From assembly GCA_012523605.1 (NCBI GenBank), contig JAAYTY010000151.1, positions 1 through 18,220 of the forward strand: a DNA stretch of 18,220 nt, given 5' to 3'. Below the pieces are notes generated by a model that was not told the origin of the DNA, did no database searches, and saw only the letters and a list, made by a program, of their open reading frames with translations. This DNA is from Candidatus Fermentibacterota bacterium (lineage in GTDB: Bacteria; Fermentibacterota; Fermentibacteria; Fermentibacterales; Fermentibacteraceae). The position numbers and the translations under genes are program-made. Numbering within the stretch: position 1 is the stretch's first letter; every line of letters starts with the position of its first letter. Below, piece after piece: positions 1 through 7,108 of the stretch.

Positions 1-539
1 CCCTGGCGGTCAGGGTCAGGATGGTGGAGAGCGAGGTCGTGGAGGTCGAGTCCGGCATGCCCGCGGAAGTAACGCTGGACGCGCTCCCGGACACGACCTT
101 CTGGGGCGCCGTGACGACGGTCGGCCTCTCCTCGGCTTCGGCCGGCCTCTCCTCCGACGAGGTCGCCGAATACGAGGTGACGGTTCTTCTGTCCTCCGCC
201 GACCCCAGGCTGAGGTCCGGCATGTCGGCCCAGGTGGAGATCGTCACAGGCGTCCGCGACTCCTGCCTGTCCGTGCCCGTGCAGTGCGTGGTCCCCCGGG
301 AAGACCCCGGGGACAGCACCCGCGAGACGGAGGTGGTCCTGAGAATCGCCGGCGGAAGAGTGGAGTCGGTGCCCGTCGGTACGGGGATCGTGGGCATGAT
401 GGACATAGAGGTCACGGGTGTCGAACGAGGCGACAGCGTGGTCTCCGGGCCGCTGGAGGCTCTGAGGGATCTCCGCGACGGCGATCCGGTGAGGATCGGG
501 AACGGGAGGCGCGGTGACGGCTTCAGGCCCCGTCATTGA
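1..539 (+). CDS. Periplasmic adaptor (MacA/HlyD-like membrane fusion protein), C-terminal part, 5'-truncated
   Basis: The reading frame is open from base 3, before the first Met at 21, so the gene starts left of the window and only about 178 C-terminal residues are visible. The visible part has the family's beta-barrel layout: a GMPAEVTLDALPD segment followed by FWGAVTTVG, then RSGMSAQVEI and SVPVQCVV, as in the beta-barrel and membrane-proximal domains of MacA-type adaptors. In characterised systems such adaptors are anchored in the inner membrane and link a MacB-type ABC pump to a TolC-like channel. The gene overlaps the following ATPase by 26 bases, and two MacB-type permeases come next, which supports the exporter role. 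The hairpin and lipoyl domains, and any TolC homologue, would lie to the left. The family call is good; the substrate is unknown. Confidence 0.85.
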   Translation, partial: LAVRVRMVESEVVEVESGMPAEVTLDALPDTTFWGAVTTVGLSSASAGLSSDEVAEYEVTVLLSSADPRLRSGMSAQVEIVTGVRDSCLSVPVQCVVPREDPGDSTRETEVVLRIAGGRVESVPVGTGIVGMMDIEVTGVERGDSVVSGPLEALRDLRDGDPVRIGNGRRGDGFRPRH

Positions 540-1206
540 CGCGAGGGGGCTCCGCAAAGTCTACCGCATGGGCGAGGTGGACGTTGAGGCCCTGGCGGGG
601 GTGGACTTCCGGATGGAGCAGGGCGAGTTCACCTGCATGATGGGCGCGTCCGGATCCGGGAAGAGTACCCTCCTCAACATCATAGGCTGTCTCGACCGCC
701 CGACCTCCGGCCTGTACGAGCTCCTGGGCCGCAGGATCGACAGCATGGACGACTCCGAGCTGGCCGCGATCCGGAACAGGTTCGTCGGGTTCGTCTTCCA
801 GACCTTCAACCTGCTTGCCAGGGCGTCGGCGGTCGAGAACGTCGAACTCCCCCTGGTCTATGCCCGGGTTCCGGGACGCGAAAGGCGCGAGAGGGCGATG
901 GAGGGTCTCGAGCGCGTCGGTCTCGCCGACAGGGCCGGCCACAGGCCGAACCAGATGTCCGGCGGAGAGCGCCAGCGGGTCGCGATCGCCAGAGCCCTGG
1001 TCACAAGGCCCGCGCTGCTGCTCGCGGACGAGCCGACCGGGAACCTCGACAGCAGGACCGGCGGGATGATCCTCGATCTCTTCCGGGAACTCCACGAAGA
1101 GGGAAACACCATCCTCCTGGTGACCCACGACTCTGGAGTGGCGTCTTCCGCGAAGCGCCTCGTGCGCATACGCGACGGCAGAATCGAGAGCGACTCCGCC
1201 CGATGA
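514..1206 (+). CDS. ABC transporter ATP-binding protein, MacB/LolD type
   Basis: This is a 230-residue stand-alone nucleotide-binding domain with every catalytic motif intact: Walker A GASGSGKS at 44-51, Q-loop Gln96, signature SGGERQR at 149-155, Walker B LLLADEPT at 168-175 with Asp172 and Glu173, and switch His205. The GTG at 514 is chosen because GGGAGG (504-509) lies 4 bases upstream and the N-terminus aligns with the usual start of the family. The next Met would remove the first strand. It overlaps the adaptor gene by 26 bases and shares ATGA with the first permease, so the genes are probably translationally coupled. In this family ATP hydrolysis drives a mechanotransmission cycle at the inner membrane that moves substrate in the periplasm. 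It could serve lipoprotein release (LolD), but the adaptor upstream favours a MacAB-like exporter. Confidence 0.95.
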   Translation: MTASGPVIDARGLRKVYRMGEVDVEALAGVDFRMEQGEFTCMMGASGSGKSTLLNIIGCLDRPTSGLYELLGRRIDSMDDSELAAIRNRFVGFVFQTFNLLARASAVENVELPLVYARVPGRERRERAMEGLERVGLADRAGHRPNQMSGGERQRVAIARALVTRPALLLADEPTGNLDSRTGGMILDLFRELHEEGNTILLVTHDSGVASSAKRLVRIRDGRIESDSAR

Positions 1207-2429
1207 GGCCGCCCGAGGTGATCCTGTCGGCGCTGTGGGCCATGAGGTCCAACAGGATGCGCACTGCGCTGGCCTCCCTGGGCGTGCTTATCGGCGTTTC
1301 GGCGGTCGTATCCCTGGTGGGCCTCGTGACGGGCATACGGAACTACATCAGGGACCAGTTCGACACTGTTCTGGGTGCGCGCGTATTCGAGATCTCCAGA
1401 TACTCCGGCGGATTCGAGGATCTGGACTCCTGGCTCGAGTCCCGCAGGTGGCCCGACCTGACCGTGGATCAGGCGAGGGAGCTGGCGGGGCTCATGACGA
1501 CGGCCGGCGGCGTCACCTGGAGGTCCGGTTCGGGCGGAAGGGTCACCTTCGGCGACCGGACCGTCGAGTCCGTGAGGATAAGGGCTCTGGCCCCCTCGGA
1601 GACCGACGTGGCGGGTTTCGCCATCGGCACCGGACGGTTCTTCACCCATGCGGAGGACGCCGCCAGGGCCAGGGTGTGCATCCTCGGGAGCGACCTCGCG
1701 GAAACCCTGGGCACGCCGGCCGGACTGATCGGCGGCGATGTGACAGTGCAGGGATACCGCTTCACCGTGATCGGCATCGCCAGGCCCCTGGGCAGCATCT
1801 TCGGGCACGGCCTGGACGATTTCGTGGCCGTCCCCTGGTCGACCTGGTCCGAACTGCTCTCGGACGGTCGCGACGAGGTGGAGATCGCCGTCCTTCCTCG
1901 CGAGGAGGTCGGCCTCGAGGAATGCCGCGAGGAGGCCAGGCTCGTGCTGAGGAGGATAAGGGGCGTTCCCTTCCAGGCGCCGGACAACTTCTACATCACC
2001 ACCCAGCAGGGAATACTGGACTCGATGCAGAAGGTCATGGCCGGCGCAGCGGCCATAACGATAGGCATCGCGGCGATATCCCTCCTCGTCGGCGGGATCG
2101 GGATCATGAACATCATGCTCGTGAGCGTGACGGAGAGGACCCGCGAGATAGGCACCAGGAGAGCGATGGGCGCGAGGAGGCGCGATATCGTCCGGCAGTT
2201 CCTCGCAGAGGCGCTGATAATAAGTCTCGCGGGCGGCTTCCTGGGGCTTCTGGTCGGATATGCGCTCACGATAGCGGCCGAGCGCCTGACCCCGGTTCCC
2301 GCCGCGGTGAGCCCGTTCGCCGCCGTGCTGGCCGTGTCGTTCTCCGCGGCGACGGGGCTCGTCTTCGGCGTGTTCCCCGCATGGAAGGCCGCTGGAATGG
2401 ATCCCGTGGAGGCCCTTCGGTATGAGTAG
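1203..2429 (+). CDS. MacB-type ABC transporter permease, first of a tandem pair
   Basis: A 408-residue protein with the MacB/FtsX layout: a first transmembrane helix at about residues 22-45, a long periplasmic domain (MacB_PCD type, to about residue 275), and three C-terminal helices in an FtsX domain. The motif NIMLVSVTERTREIG and the following RRAMGARRRDI, which lie in the region contacting the ATPase, are clear. The ATG at 1203 forms ATGA with the ATPase stop. Its last codons overlap the next permease by 8 bases. Two permeases per single ATPase gene suggests a heterodimeric transporter, unlike the fused homodimeric MacB of Escherichia coli. The substrate cannot be told from sequence; the family exports peptides, antibiotics, lipids or toxins, or transmits force. 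Confidence 0.93.
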   Translation: MRPPEVILSALWAMRSNRMRTALASLGVLIGVSAVVSLVGLVTGIRNYIRDQFDTVLGARVFEISRYSGGFEDLDSWLESRRWPDLTVDQARELAGLMTTAGGVTWRSGSGGRVTFGDRTVESVRIRALAPSETDVAGFAIGTGRFFTHAEDAARARVCILGSDLAETLGTPAGLIGGDVTVQGYRFTVIGIARPLGSIFGHGLDDFVAVPWSTWSELLSDGRDEVEIAVLPREEVGLEECREEARLVLRRIRGVPFQAPDNFYITTQQGILDSMQKVMAGAAAITIGIAAISLLVGGIGIMNIMLVSVTERTREIGTRRAMGARRRDIVRQFLAEALIISLAGGFLGLLVGYALTIAAERLTPVPAAVSPFAAVLAVSFSAATGLVFGVFPAWKAAGMDPVEALRYE

Positions 2430-3669
2430 GATCGAAGGCACGCTCCGGCTGGCCTCGGAGAATCTGGCGGCGGCCTTCAGGGCGCTCTGGGCGAACAGGA
2501 TGAGGAGCCTCCTGACGACGGTCGGCATAGTCATCGGGGTGATGACGGTCACCGGCGTCGCAAGCCTGGTACAGGGCCTGAACGACCAGGTGACCGAAGC
2601 CCTCGGAGGCTTCGGCGCCGGAACGGTGTACGTGCAGAAGAGGCCTGTGATCATGGCGGGCGGAGGCGGGGAAATGCGACGCTACATGCGCAGGGAGGAC
2701 TTCAGGGTCTCCGATGCCGAAAGGCTCGCTGACCTCCCCGACGCGCTCGCCGCAGTCCCGATGGCGGACTGGTTCGTCCGGGCGGAGGCGCCCGACGGAA
2801 GAGCCTTCGCCGCGTCGCTCGTAGGATCCAGCTCGGAGTGGCCGCTCGTCAGCCACCGGGACATCGTCAGGGGAAGGTTCTTCACACGCTTCGAGGTCGC
2901 CTCGCGGAGGAGGGTCTGCGTCCTCGGCCCCGATGTTGCGGAGCGGCTCTTCGGGAGCCTGGATCCAGTGGGCCGCACCGCCGTCTTCGAGGGCAGGGAG
3001 CTGACCGTGATAGGAGTCACGGACAGCCTCGGAGAGATCATGGGTCAGTCGCAGGACGGCTTCGTGGTCGTGCCCTACACCATCTTCGGCGACTGGAGGA
3101 GCCTCTCGCGCAATCTCTCCATAGCCGTCGAGGCGAAGCCCGGCACGGACATGAAACGGTTCGTCGCCGAGGTGGAGACGGCCGTGCGCAGACTGCGCGG
3201 CCTGGCGGTGGACGACGAGAACGACTTCGAGCTGGTCACGGCCGACCAGTTGATGGAGACCTACTCGAAGATCTCCTCCGGGATCTTCGCCGCCATGCTC
3301 GCCATCTCGGCGATCGCGCTGGTCGTGGGCTCGGTGGGAATCGCGAACATAATGCTCGTGAGCGTGACGGAGAGAACCAGGGAGATAGGCCTGAGGAAGG
3401 CCGTGGGCGCGAGGAACTCCCAGATCCTGCTCCAGTTCCTCACCGAGTCGGTGATCCTGGCCCTCGTCGGAGGGGCGATAGGGATCGGCCTCGGAGCCCT
3501 GCTCGCCTGGCTGGTCTCAACCGTGACACCCGTTCCGGCGGGCCTCCAGGCCTGGAGCGCAGGTCTCGCCCTGCTCATGTCCATGCTTGTGGGAGTCGGG
3601 GCAGGCGCCCTTCCCGCGGCCCGGGCGGCCCGGCTGGAGCCCGTGAGGGCCCTGGGGTACAACCAATGA
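2422..3669 (+). CDS. MacB-type ABC transporter permease, second of a tandem pair
   Basis: A 415-residue paralogue of the preceding gene with the same architecture: helix 1 at about residues 30-51, a periplasmic MacB_PCD-like domain, then the FtsX domain with NIMLVSVTERTREIG followed by LRKAVGARNSQI. The two proteins are clearly related but diverged in the periplasmic part, where this copy carries a GGGGEMRRYMRRED insert-like segment. This fits an old duplication and specialisation into a heterodimer. The ATG at 2422 overlaps the upstream stop by 8 bases, pointing to coupled translation. Its own stop lies in CAATGA, where an ATG in another frame opens a 9-codon mini-ORF that runs to the next gene. 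Function is inferred from family and neighbours. Confidence 0.93.
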   Translation: MSRIEGTLRLASENLAAAFRALWANRMRSLLTTVGIVIGVMTVTGVASLVQGLNDQVTEALGGFGAGTVYVQKRPVIMAGGGGEMRRYMRREDFRVSDAERLADLPDALAAVPMADWFVRAEAPDGRAFAASLVGSSSEWPLVSHRDIVRGRFFTRFEVASRRRVCVLGPDVAERLFGSLDPVGRTAVFEGRELTVIGVTDSLGEIMGQSQDGFVVVPYTIFGDWRSLSRNLSIAVEAKPGTDMKRFVAEVETAVRRLRGLAVDDENDFELVTADQLMETYSKISSGIFAAMLAISAIALVVGSVGIANIMLVSVTERTREIGLRKAVGARNSQILLQFLTESVILALVGGAIGIGLGALLAWLVSTVTPVPAGLQAWSAGLALLMSMLVGVGAGALPAARAARLEPVRALGYNQ

Positions 3670-3691
3670 GCGGCGGCAGGCGGGGGCCGGA

Positions 3692-6133
3692 ATGACGGCA
3701 TTCTCGTTCGCCGCAGGCGTCGCTCTGCTGTCCGCCGAGGTCACCTGGTCGCGCACACTGCTCGTGCTGGTCGGCGGGAGCGTGGATGCCTCCGCCTCCG
3801 TGCTCTCGTCTGTGATGCTCGGGCTGGCTCTGGGCTCCGTCGTGTTCGGCAGGATGGCGGGGCGGGCCGCCAGGCCGGCGGTCCTCCTGAGAGTCCTCGC
3901 CGCCGCCTCGGGCGCCGCATCCCTCCTGCCCGTCGTCCTTGCCGGTCCCCTGTCCGGCCTGTATCCCGTACTCATGGCCGGCCCCGCTCCTCAGTGGCTT
4001 GTACGCGCCCTCCTGTCCGCGGCGCTTCTGATCCCTCCATCGGCCCTGGCAGGGGGCCTGATACCGGCGCTGGCGGCCGTCGTCGCCGCGTCGGGCGGCG
4101 GCAGGGAGATATCCAGACTCTACGCATGGAACTCGGCCGGGGCGTCGCTGGGAGGGCTGGCGGCAGGCCTCGTTCTTCTGGAGGCGCTCGGAGCCCGGCT
4201 CACCCTCGCGTCCTCGGCCCTGCTGATGGCCGCGTCCTCCCTGTTCGTGCGCGGACGGGAGACCGTCATGCCCTCCGGGGCGGCGGCGGGCGGGCCTCCC
4301 GGAGCCGTCCTCTGCATCCTGTACGCCGCGGGGGGGGCGATAGCCCTCGCCTGGGAGGCCGTCTGGGCGAGGCAGCTCACCTTCCTGCTCGGCAACAGCA
4401 CCTACGCATTCGCTCTGATGGGCGGAGCCGTCCTCGCGGGAATGAGCGCCGGCGGATTCGCGGGGAGAAGGCTCGCCTGCAGGGCGGCTCCGCTCGGCAT
4501 GTTCGCCGCCGCCGAGTCTTTTCTTTCGATCAGCGCGCTGCTTCCGCTCGCCGCGGTCCTGCTCCTGCCCGGACTTCCACCCGCCCTGGGTCTGGGAGGG
4601 GCGGCGGCCGCGGCCGCGCACCACCTGCTCGCGCTCCTCTCGATCGTACCCGCCGCCGTCTGCATGGGCGCCACTTTCCCCCTGATGGTCGCAGCCGGCG
4701 CCAGGCCGGAAAGCCTGGGGCCCGACGTAGGCGTGCTTTCGATGGCCAACGCCCTGGGCGCCGGACTGGGGCCCTTTCTCGCGACACGACTTGTCTTCCC
4801 GCTCGCGGGCGTGACCGACGGAGCGGCGCTGCTGGCGGCCCTGGGTGGAGCGGTCGCGCTTGCGGCCGCTGCGGTATCCGGGAGGAGATCCGCGGCGGCT
4901 CCCGCGATCCTGCTCCCCGCTTCGGCCGTCCTGCTGGCTCTCTCCGCGGATCCTCCGGGCTCTGCGCCTCCCCCGGGAGGCCTCGATCTCAGGTTCTTCA
5001 TGGAGGACAGGACTGCCACAGTGACCGTCTTCGGGAGGGAGTGGGACGGATACAGGAGCCTTCGCATCAACGGAGTCGAGGAGGTTCCGATAGACCAGCC
5101 CTCGCTGGAGGCGTTCAACCTTCTGGGGCACCTTCCCTGGGCCTACAACCGGGATGCCCGCGACGTGCTGGTGGTGGCGCTCGGGGGAGGGATCACCGCG
5201 GGCGCCGTGCTGACGCATCCGGTCGACACCCTTGTCTGCGCGGAGATCTGTCCGGCCGTCGTGCTGGCGTTGCCGATCTTCGAAGGAGAGAACGGCAGGC
5301 CCGAGCTCGATCCGAGGTTCACGCTGGTGGAGGACGACGGGCGGAACTTCGTCGCGGGCAGCGGCCGCAGATGGGACATCGTCATATGCGACGCCACCCA
5401 CCCCGGCTCCTCCGACAGCTGGGTGCTCTACACCAGGGAGTTCTACGAGGATTTGCTTGAGCATCTCTCGGACGGAGGCGTGGCCGCCCAGTGGCTTCCG
5501 CTCCACCAGCTGCCCGCAGAGGACCTCGAGAGGATCCTCGCCACCTGGGCCGCCGTCTTCCCGCACAGGGCGATACACCTGGCCGGCGGCAGGCACGCCG
5601 TGCTCGTGGGTTCGCCGGAACCGCTGGAGCTCGATGCGGCCAGGATGTTCGACACGCCGGAGGCCCGGAGGATGCTCGCCATGTGCGCGTTCACCCCCGC
5701 CGACACCTCCTACCTGGAACCGCTGGCGACCGACTGGGGCGGGGGGGGCGGCGGCTCCGCGCGGGCGGGGCTCAACACGGACGACAGGGCTCCCTGCCAG
5801 TTCATGAGAAGGCGGATTCCCGCCGATCCCCAGGCGACCATCGCCCCGGGCGCGGCCACGCTCCTCGCAATGTCGGGCGGATCGGATGCGCTGAGGCGCT
5901 CGCAGATGATCTACTGGTCCGGCGATCCCGCCGGGGCGGTCGAGGAGATCCGCGGAGCGCCGGAGACGCCTCTTTCGCGAAGATGGCTCTCGCTCTACCT
6001 CTGCACCGGCGCCGAACAGGCGATGATGGCGGGAATGACCGAGGATGCGGCCGTGCTGGCCGGCAGGGCGCGCTCAGCCGACGGATCATGGGACAGGCCG
6101 GCCAGGCTGCTCGGAGCCCTGGGCCGGGAATAG
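3692..6133 (+). CDS. Polytopic membrane protein fused to a spermidine-synthase-like domain
   Basis: An 813-residue protein. Residues 1 to about 420 are very hydrophobic, with many membrane segments, and contain an internal repeat: AEVTWSR at 15-21 and WEAVWAR at 221-227, each followed by a similar Gly/Ala-rich helix. From about 430 the protein is soluble and resembles spermidine synthase: a nucleotide-binding loop GGG at 498-500, EIC where EID is usual, DDGRNF, then DATHPG at 567-572 and LYTREFYEDL. The canonical GGGDGG and DSSDPxGP motifs are altered, so true aminopropyltransferase activity is doubtful. The family is often annotated as fused MFS/spermidine synthase; its reaction is not known to me. 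About 100 helical C-terminal residues follow. The start at 3692 overlaps the stop of a 9-codon mini-ORF. Two runs of eight G (4330-4337, 5741-5748) lie in the coding sequence. Confidence 0.85.
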   Translation: MTAFSFAAGVALLSAEVTWSRTLLVLVGGSVDASASVLSSVMLGLALGSVVFGRMAGRAARPAVLLRVLAAASGAASLLPVVLAGPLSGLYPVLMAGPAPQWLVRALLSAALLIPPSALAGGLIPALAAVVAASGGGREISRLYAWNSAGASLGGLAAGLVLLEALGARLTLASSALLMAASSLFVRGRETVMPSGAAAGGPPGAVLCILYAAGGAIALAWEAVWARQLTFLLGNSTYAFALMGGAVLAGMSAGGFAGRRLACRAAPLGMFAAAESFLSISALLPLAAVLLLPGLPPALGLGGAAAAAAHHLLALLSIVPAAVCMGATFPLMVAAGARPESLGPDVGVLSMANALGAGLGPFLATRLVFPLAGVTDGAALLAALGGAVALAAAAVSGRRSAAAPAILLPASAVLLALSADPPGSAPPPGGLDLRFFMEDRTATVTVFGREWDGYRSLRINGVEEVPIDQPSLEAFNLLGHLPWAYNRDARDVLVVALGGGITAGAVLTHPVDTLVCAEICPAVVLALPIFEGENGRPELDPRFTLVEDDGRNFVAGSGRRWDIVICDATHPGSSDSWVLYTREFYEDLLEHLSDGGVAAQWLPLHQLPAEDLERILATWAAVFPHRAIHLAGGRHAVLVGSPEPLELDAARMFDTPEARRMLAMCAFTPADTSYLEPLATDWGGGGGGSARAGLNTDDRAPCQFMRRRIPADPQATIAPGAATLLAMSGGSDALRRSQMIYWSGDPAGAVEEIRGAPETPLSRRWLSLYLCTGAEQAMMAGMTEDAAVLAGRARSADGSWDRPARLLGALGRE

Positions 6134-6142
6134 AGGCTCTGC

Positions 6143-6162
6143 GCCCGGGCTCCCGGGCTTTT
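6143..6162 (+). terminator. Short GC hairpin with T-run before fabD, possible weak terminator
   Basis: GCCCGG (6143-6148) pairs with CCGGGC (6153-6158) around the loop GCTC and is followed at once by TTTT (6159-6162). It lies in the 45-base gap between the spermidine-synthase-like gene and fabD. The stem is only 6 bp and the T-run is 4, so read-through is likely. It may partly separate the exporter transcript from fabD. Efficiency is not predictable by eye. Confidence 0.45.
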
Positions 6163-6178
6163 CACGATCGGAGGCAGC

Positions 6179-7108
6179 ATGGGAAAGACCGCGTTCCTCT
6201 TCCCCGGTCAGGGCTCCCAGAGCGTGGGAATGGCCGGGCATCTCCGCGGCAGGAGGGAGGCTTCCGACCTCCTGTACCGCGTCGAGGAGATGGCCGGCGC
6301 GCCCGGCCTCTCGGCCCTGATCGACTCGGGCCCGGAGGATCTACTCACGAGGACGGACAACGTACAGCCGGCGATAACCGCGGTCAGCCTCGCCACCCTC
6401 AGGGTGCTCCTCGCGGCCGGCATCCTGCCGGACGGGGCCGCCGGGCACAGCCTCGGCGAATACGCCGCCCTGGTCTGCGCAGGCGTCATATCCGAAGCCG
6501 ACGCCCTGAGACTCACCCGCCGCAGGGGCGAGCTCATGCAGGCCTGCGCCGACCGCCATCCCGGCAGCATGATCGCCATGATCGGCGCTGACAGGGAGAC
6601 GGCCGCCCGCATCGCGGCCGAAGCCTCGCCCGAGGGCCTGACCGGGGTCGCGAACGTGAACTCGGAAGGCCAGGTCGTGCTCTCCGGTCCCGCGGACGCC
6701 GTCGCGAAGGCCGCGGAGATCGCCAGGGCGGCGGGAGTCAGGCGCGTCATACCTCTCAGAGTGTCCGGCGCCTGGCATTCGCCACTGATGAGGGACGCCG
6801 CAGAGGGGCTCGTCCCGGAGCTCGAGGGAACGGTCTTCTCGGACCCCGCGATCCCTGTCTACGCAAACGTGACGGCAGAACCCGCGGAGAGCGGCGGGAG
6901 GGAGCGGGAGCTCCTCGCCCTCCAGGTGACTTCCCCGGTGCTCTGGGCCGACACCATGCGCAGGATGACCGGGGATGGATTCGACACCTTCGTGGAGGTG
7001 GGCCCCGGGGCTGTTCTCCAGGGGCTCCTCAAGGGCTTCGGAGGAGTCAGGGCGTTCGGGACCGGCTCGGAGGAGGCGCTGGAGGCCGCACTGGCGGCGC
7101 TCGCCTGA
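6179..7108 (+). CDS. fabD: Malonyl-CoA:ACP transacylase
   Basis: A 309-residue protein of normal length for FabD, which transfers malonyl from CoA to acyl-carrier protein to supply fatty-acid elongation in the cytosol. The N-terminus FPGQGSQSVGM includes the oxyanion-hole Gln11. The nucleophile is Ser91 in GHSLGEYAAL (89-98), the malonyl-carboxylate-binding Arg is Arg116 in RRRGELMQ, and the catalytic His is His200 in SGAWHSPLM. The C-terminal FVEVGPGAVLQGL is typical. GGAGG at 6170-6174 sits 4 bases before the ATG. No other fatty-acid synthesis gene is visible: fabH, fabG, acpP and fabF are not adjacent here. The stop TGA is part of TGATCA, which also supplies the stop of the convergent gene. 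Confidence 0.97.
   Translation: MGKTAFLFPGQGSQSVGMAGHLRGRREASDLLYRVEEMAGAPGLSALIDSGPEDLLTRTDNVQPAITAVSLATLRVLLAAGILPDGAAGHSLGEYAALVCAGVISEADALRLTRRRGELMQACADRHPGSMIAMIGADRETAARIAAEASPEGLTGVANVNSEGQVVLSGPADAVAKAAEIARAAGVRRVIPLRVSGAWHSPLMRDAAEGLVPELEGTVFSDPAIPVYANVTAEPAESGGRERELLALQVTSPVLWADTMRRMTGDGFDTFVEVGPGAVLQGLLKGFGGVRAFGTGSEEALEAALAALA

Noticed and set aside
858..2654. A 598-codon open frame on the minus strand across the ATPase and permease genes
   Set aside because: It is antisense to three genes with clear motifs, and its product is Arg/Gly/Pro-rich with no recognisable domain. Such frames are common opposite GC-rich genes.
3575..5596. A 673-codon open frame on the minus strand
   Set aside because: It lies opposite the spermidine-synthase-like gene; composition is low-complexity Gly/Arg/Gln and it has no ribosome site or domain.
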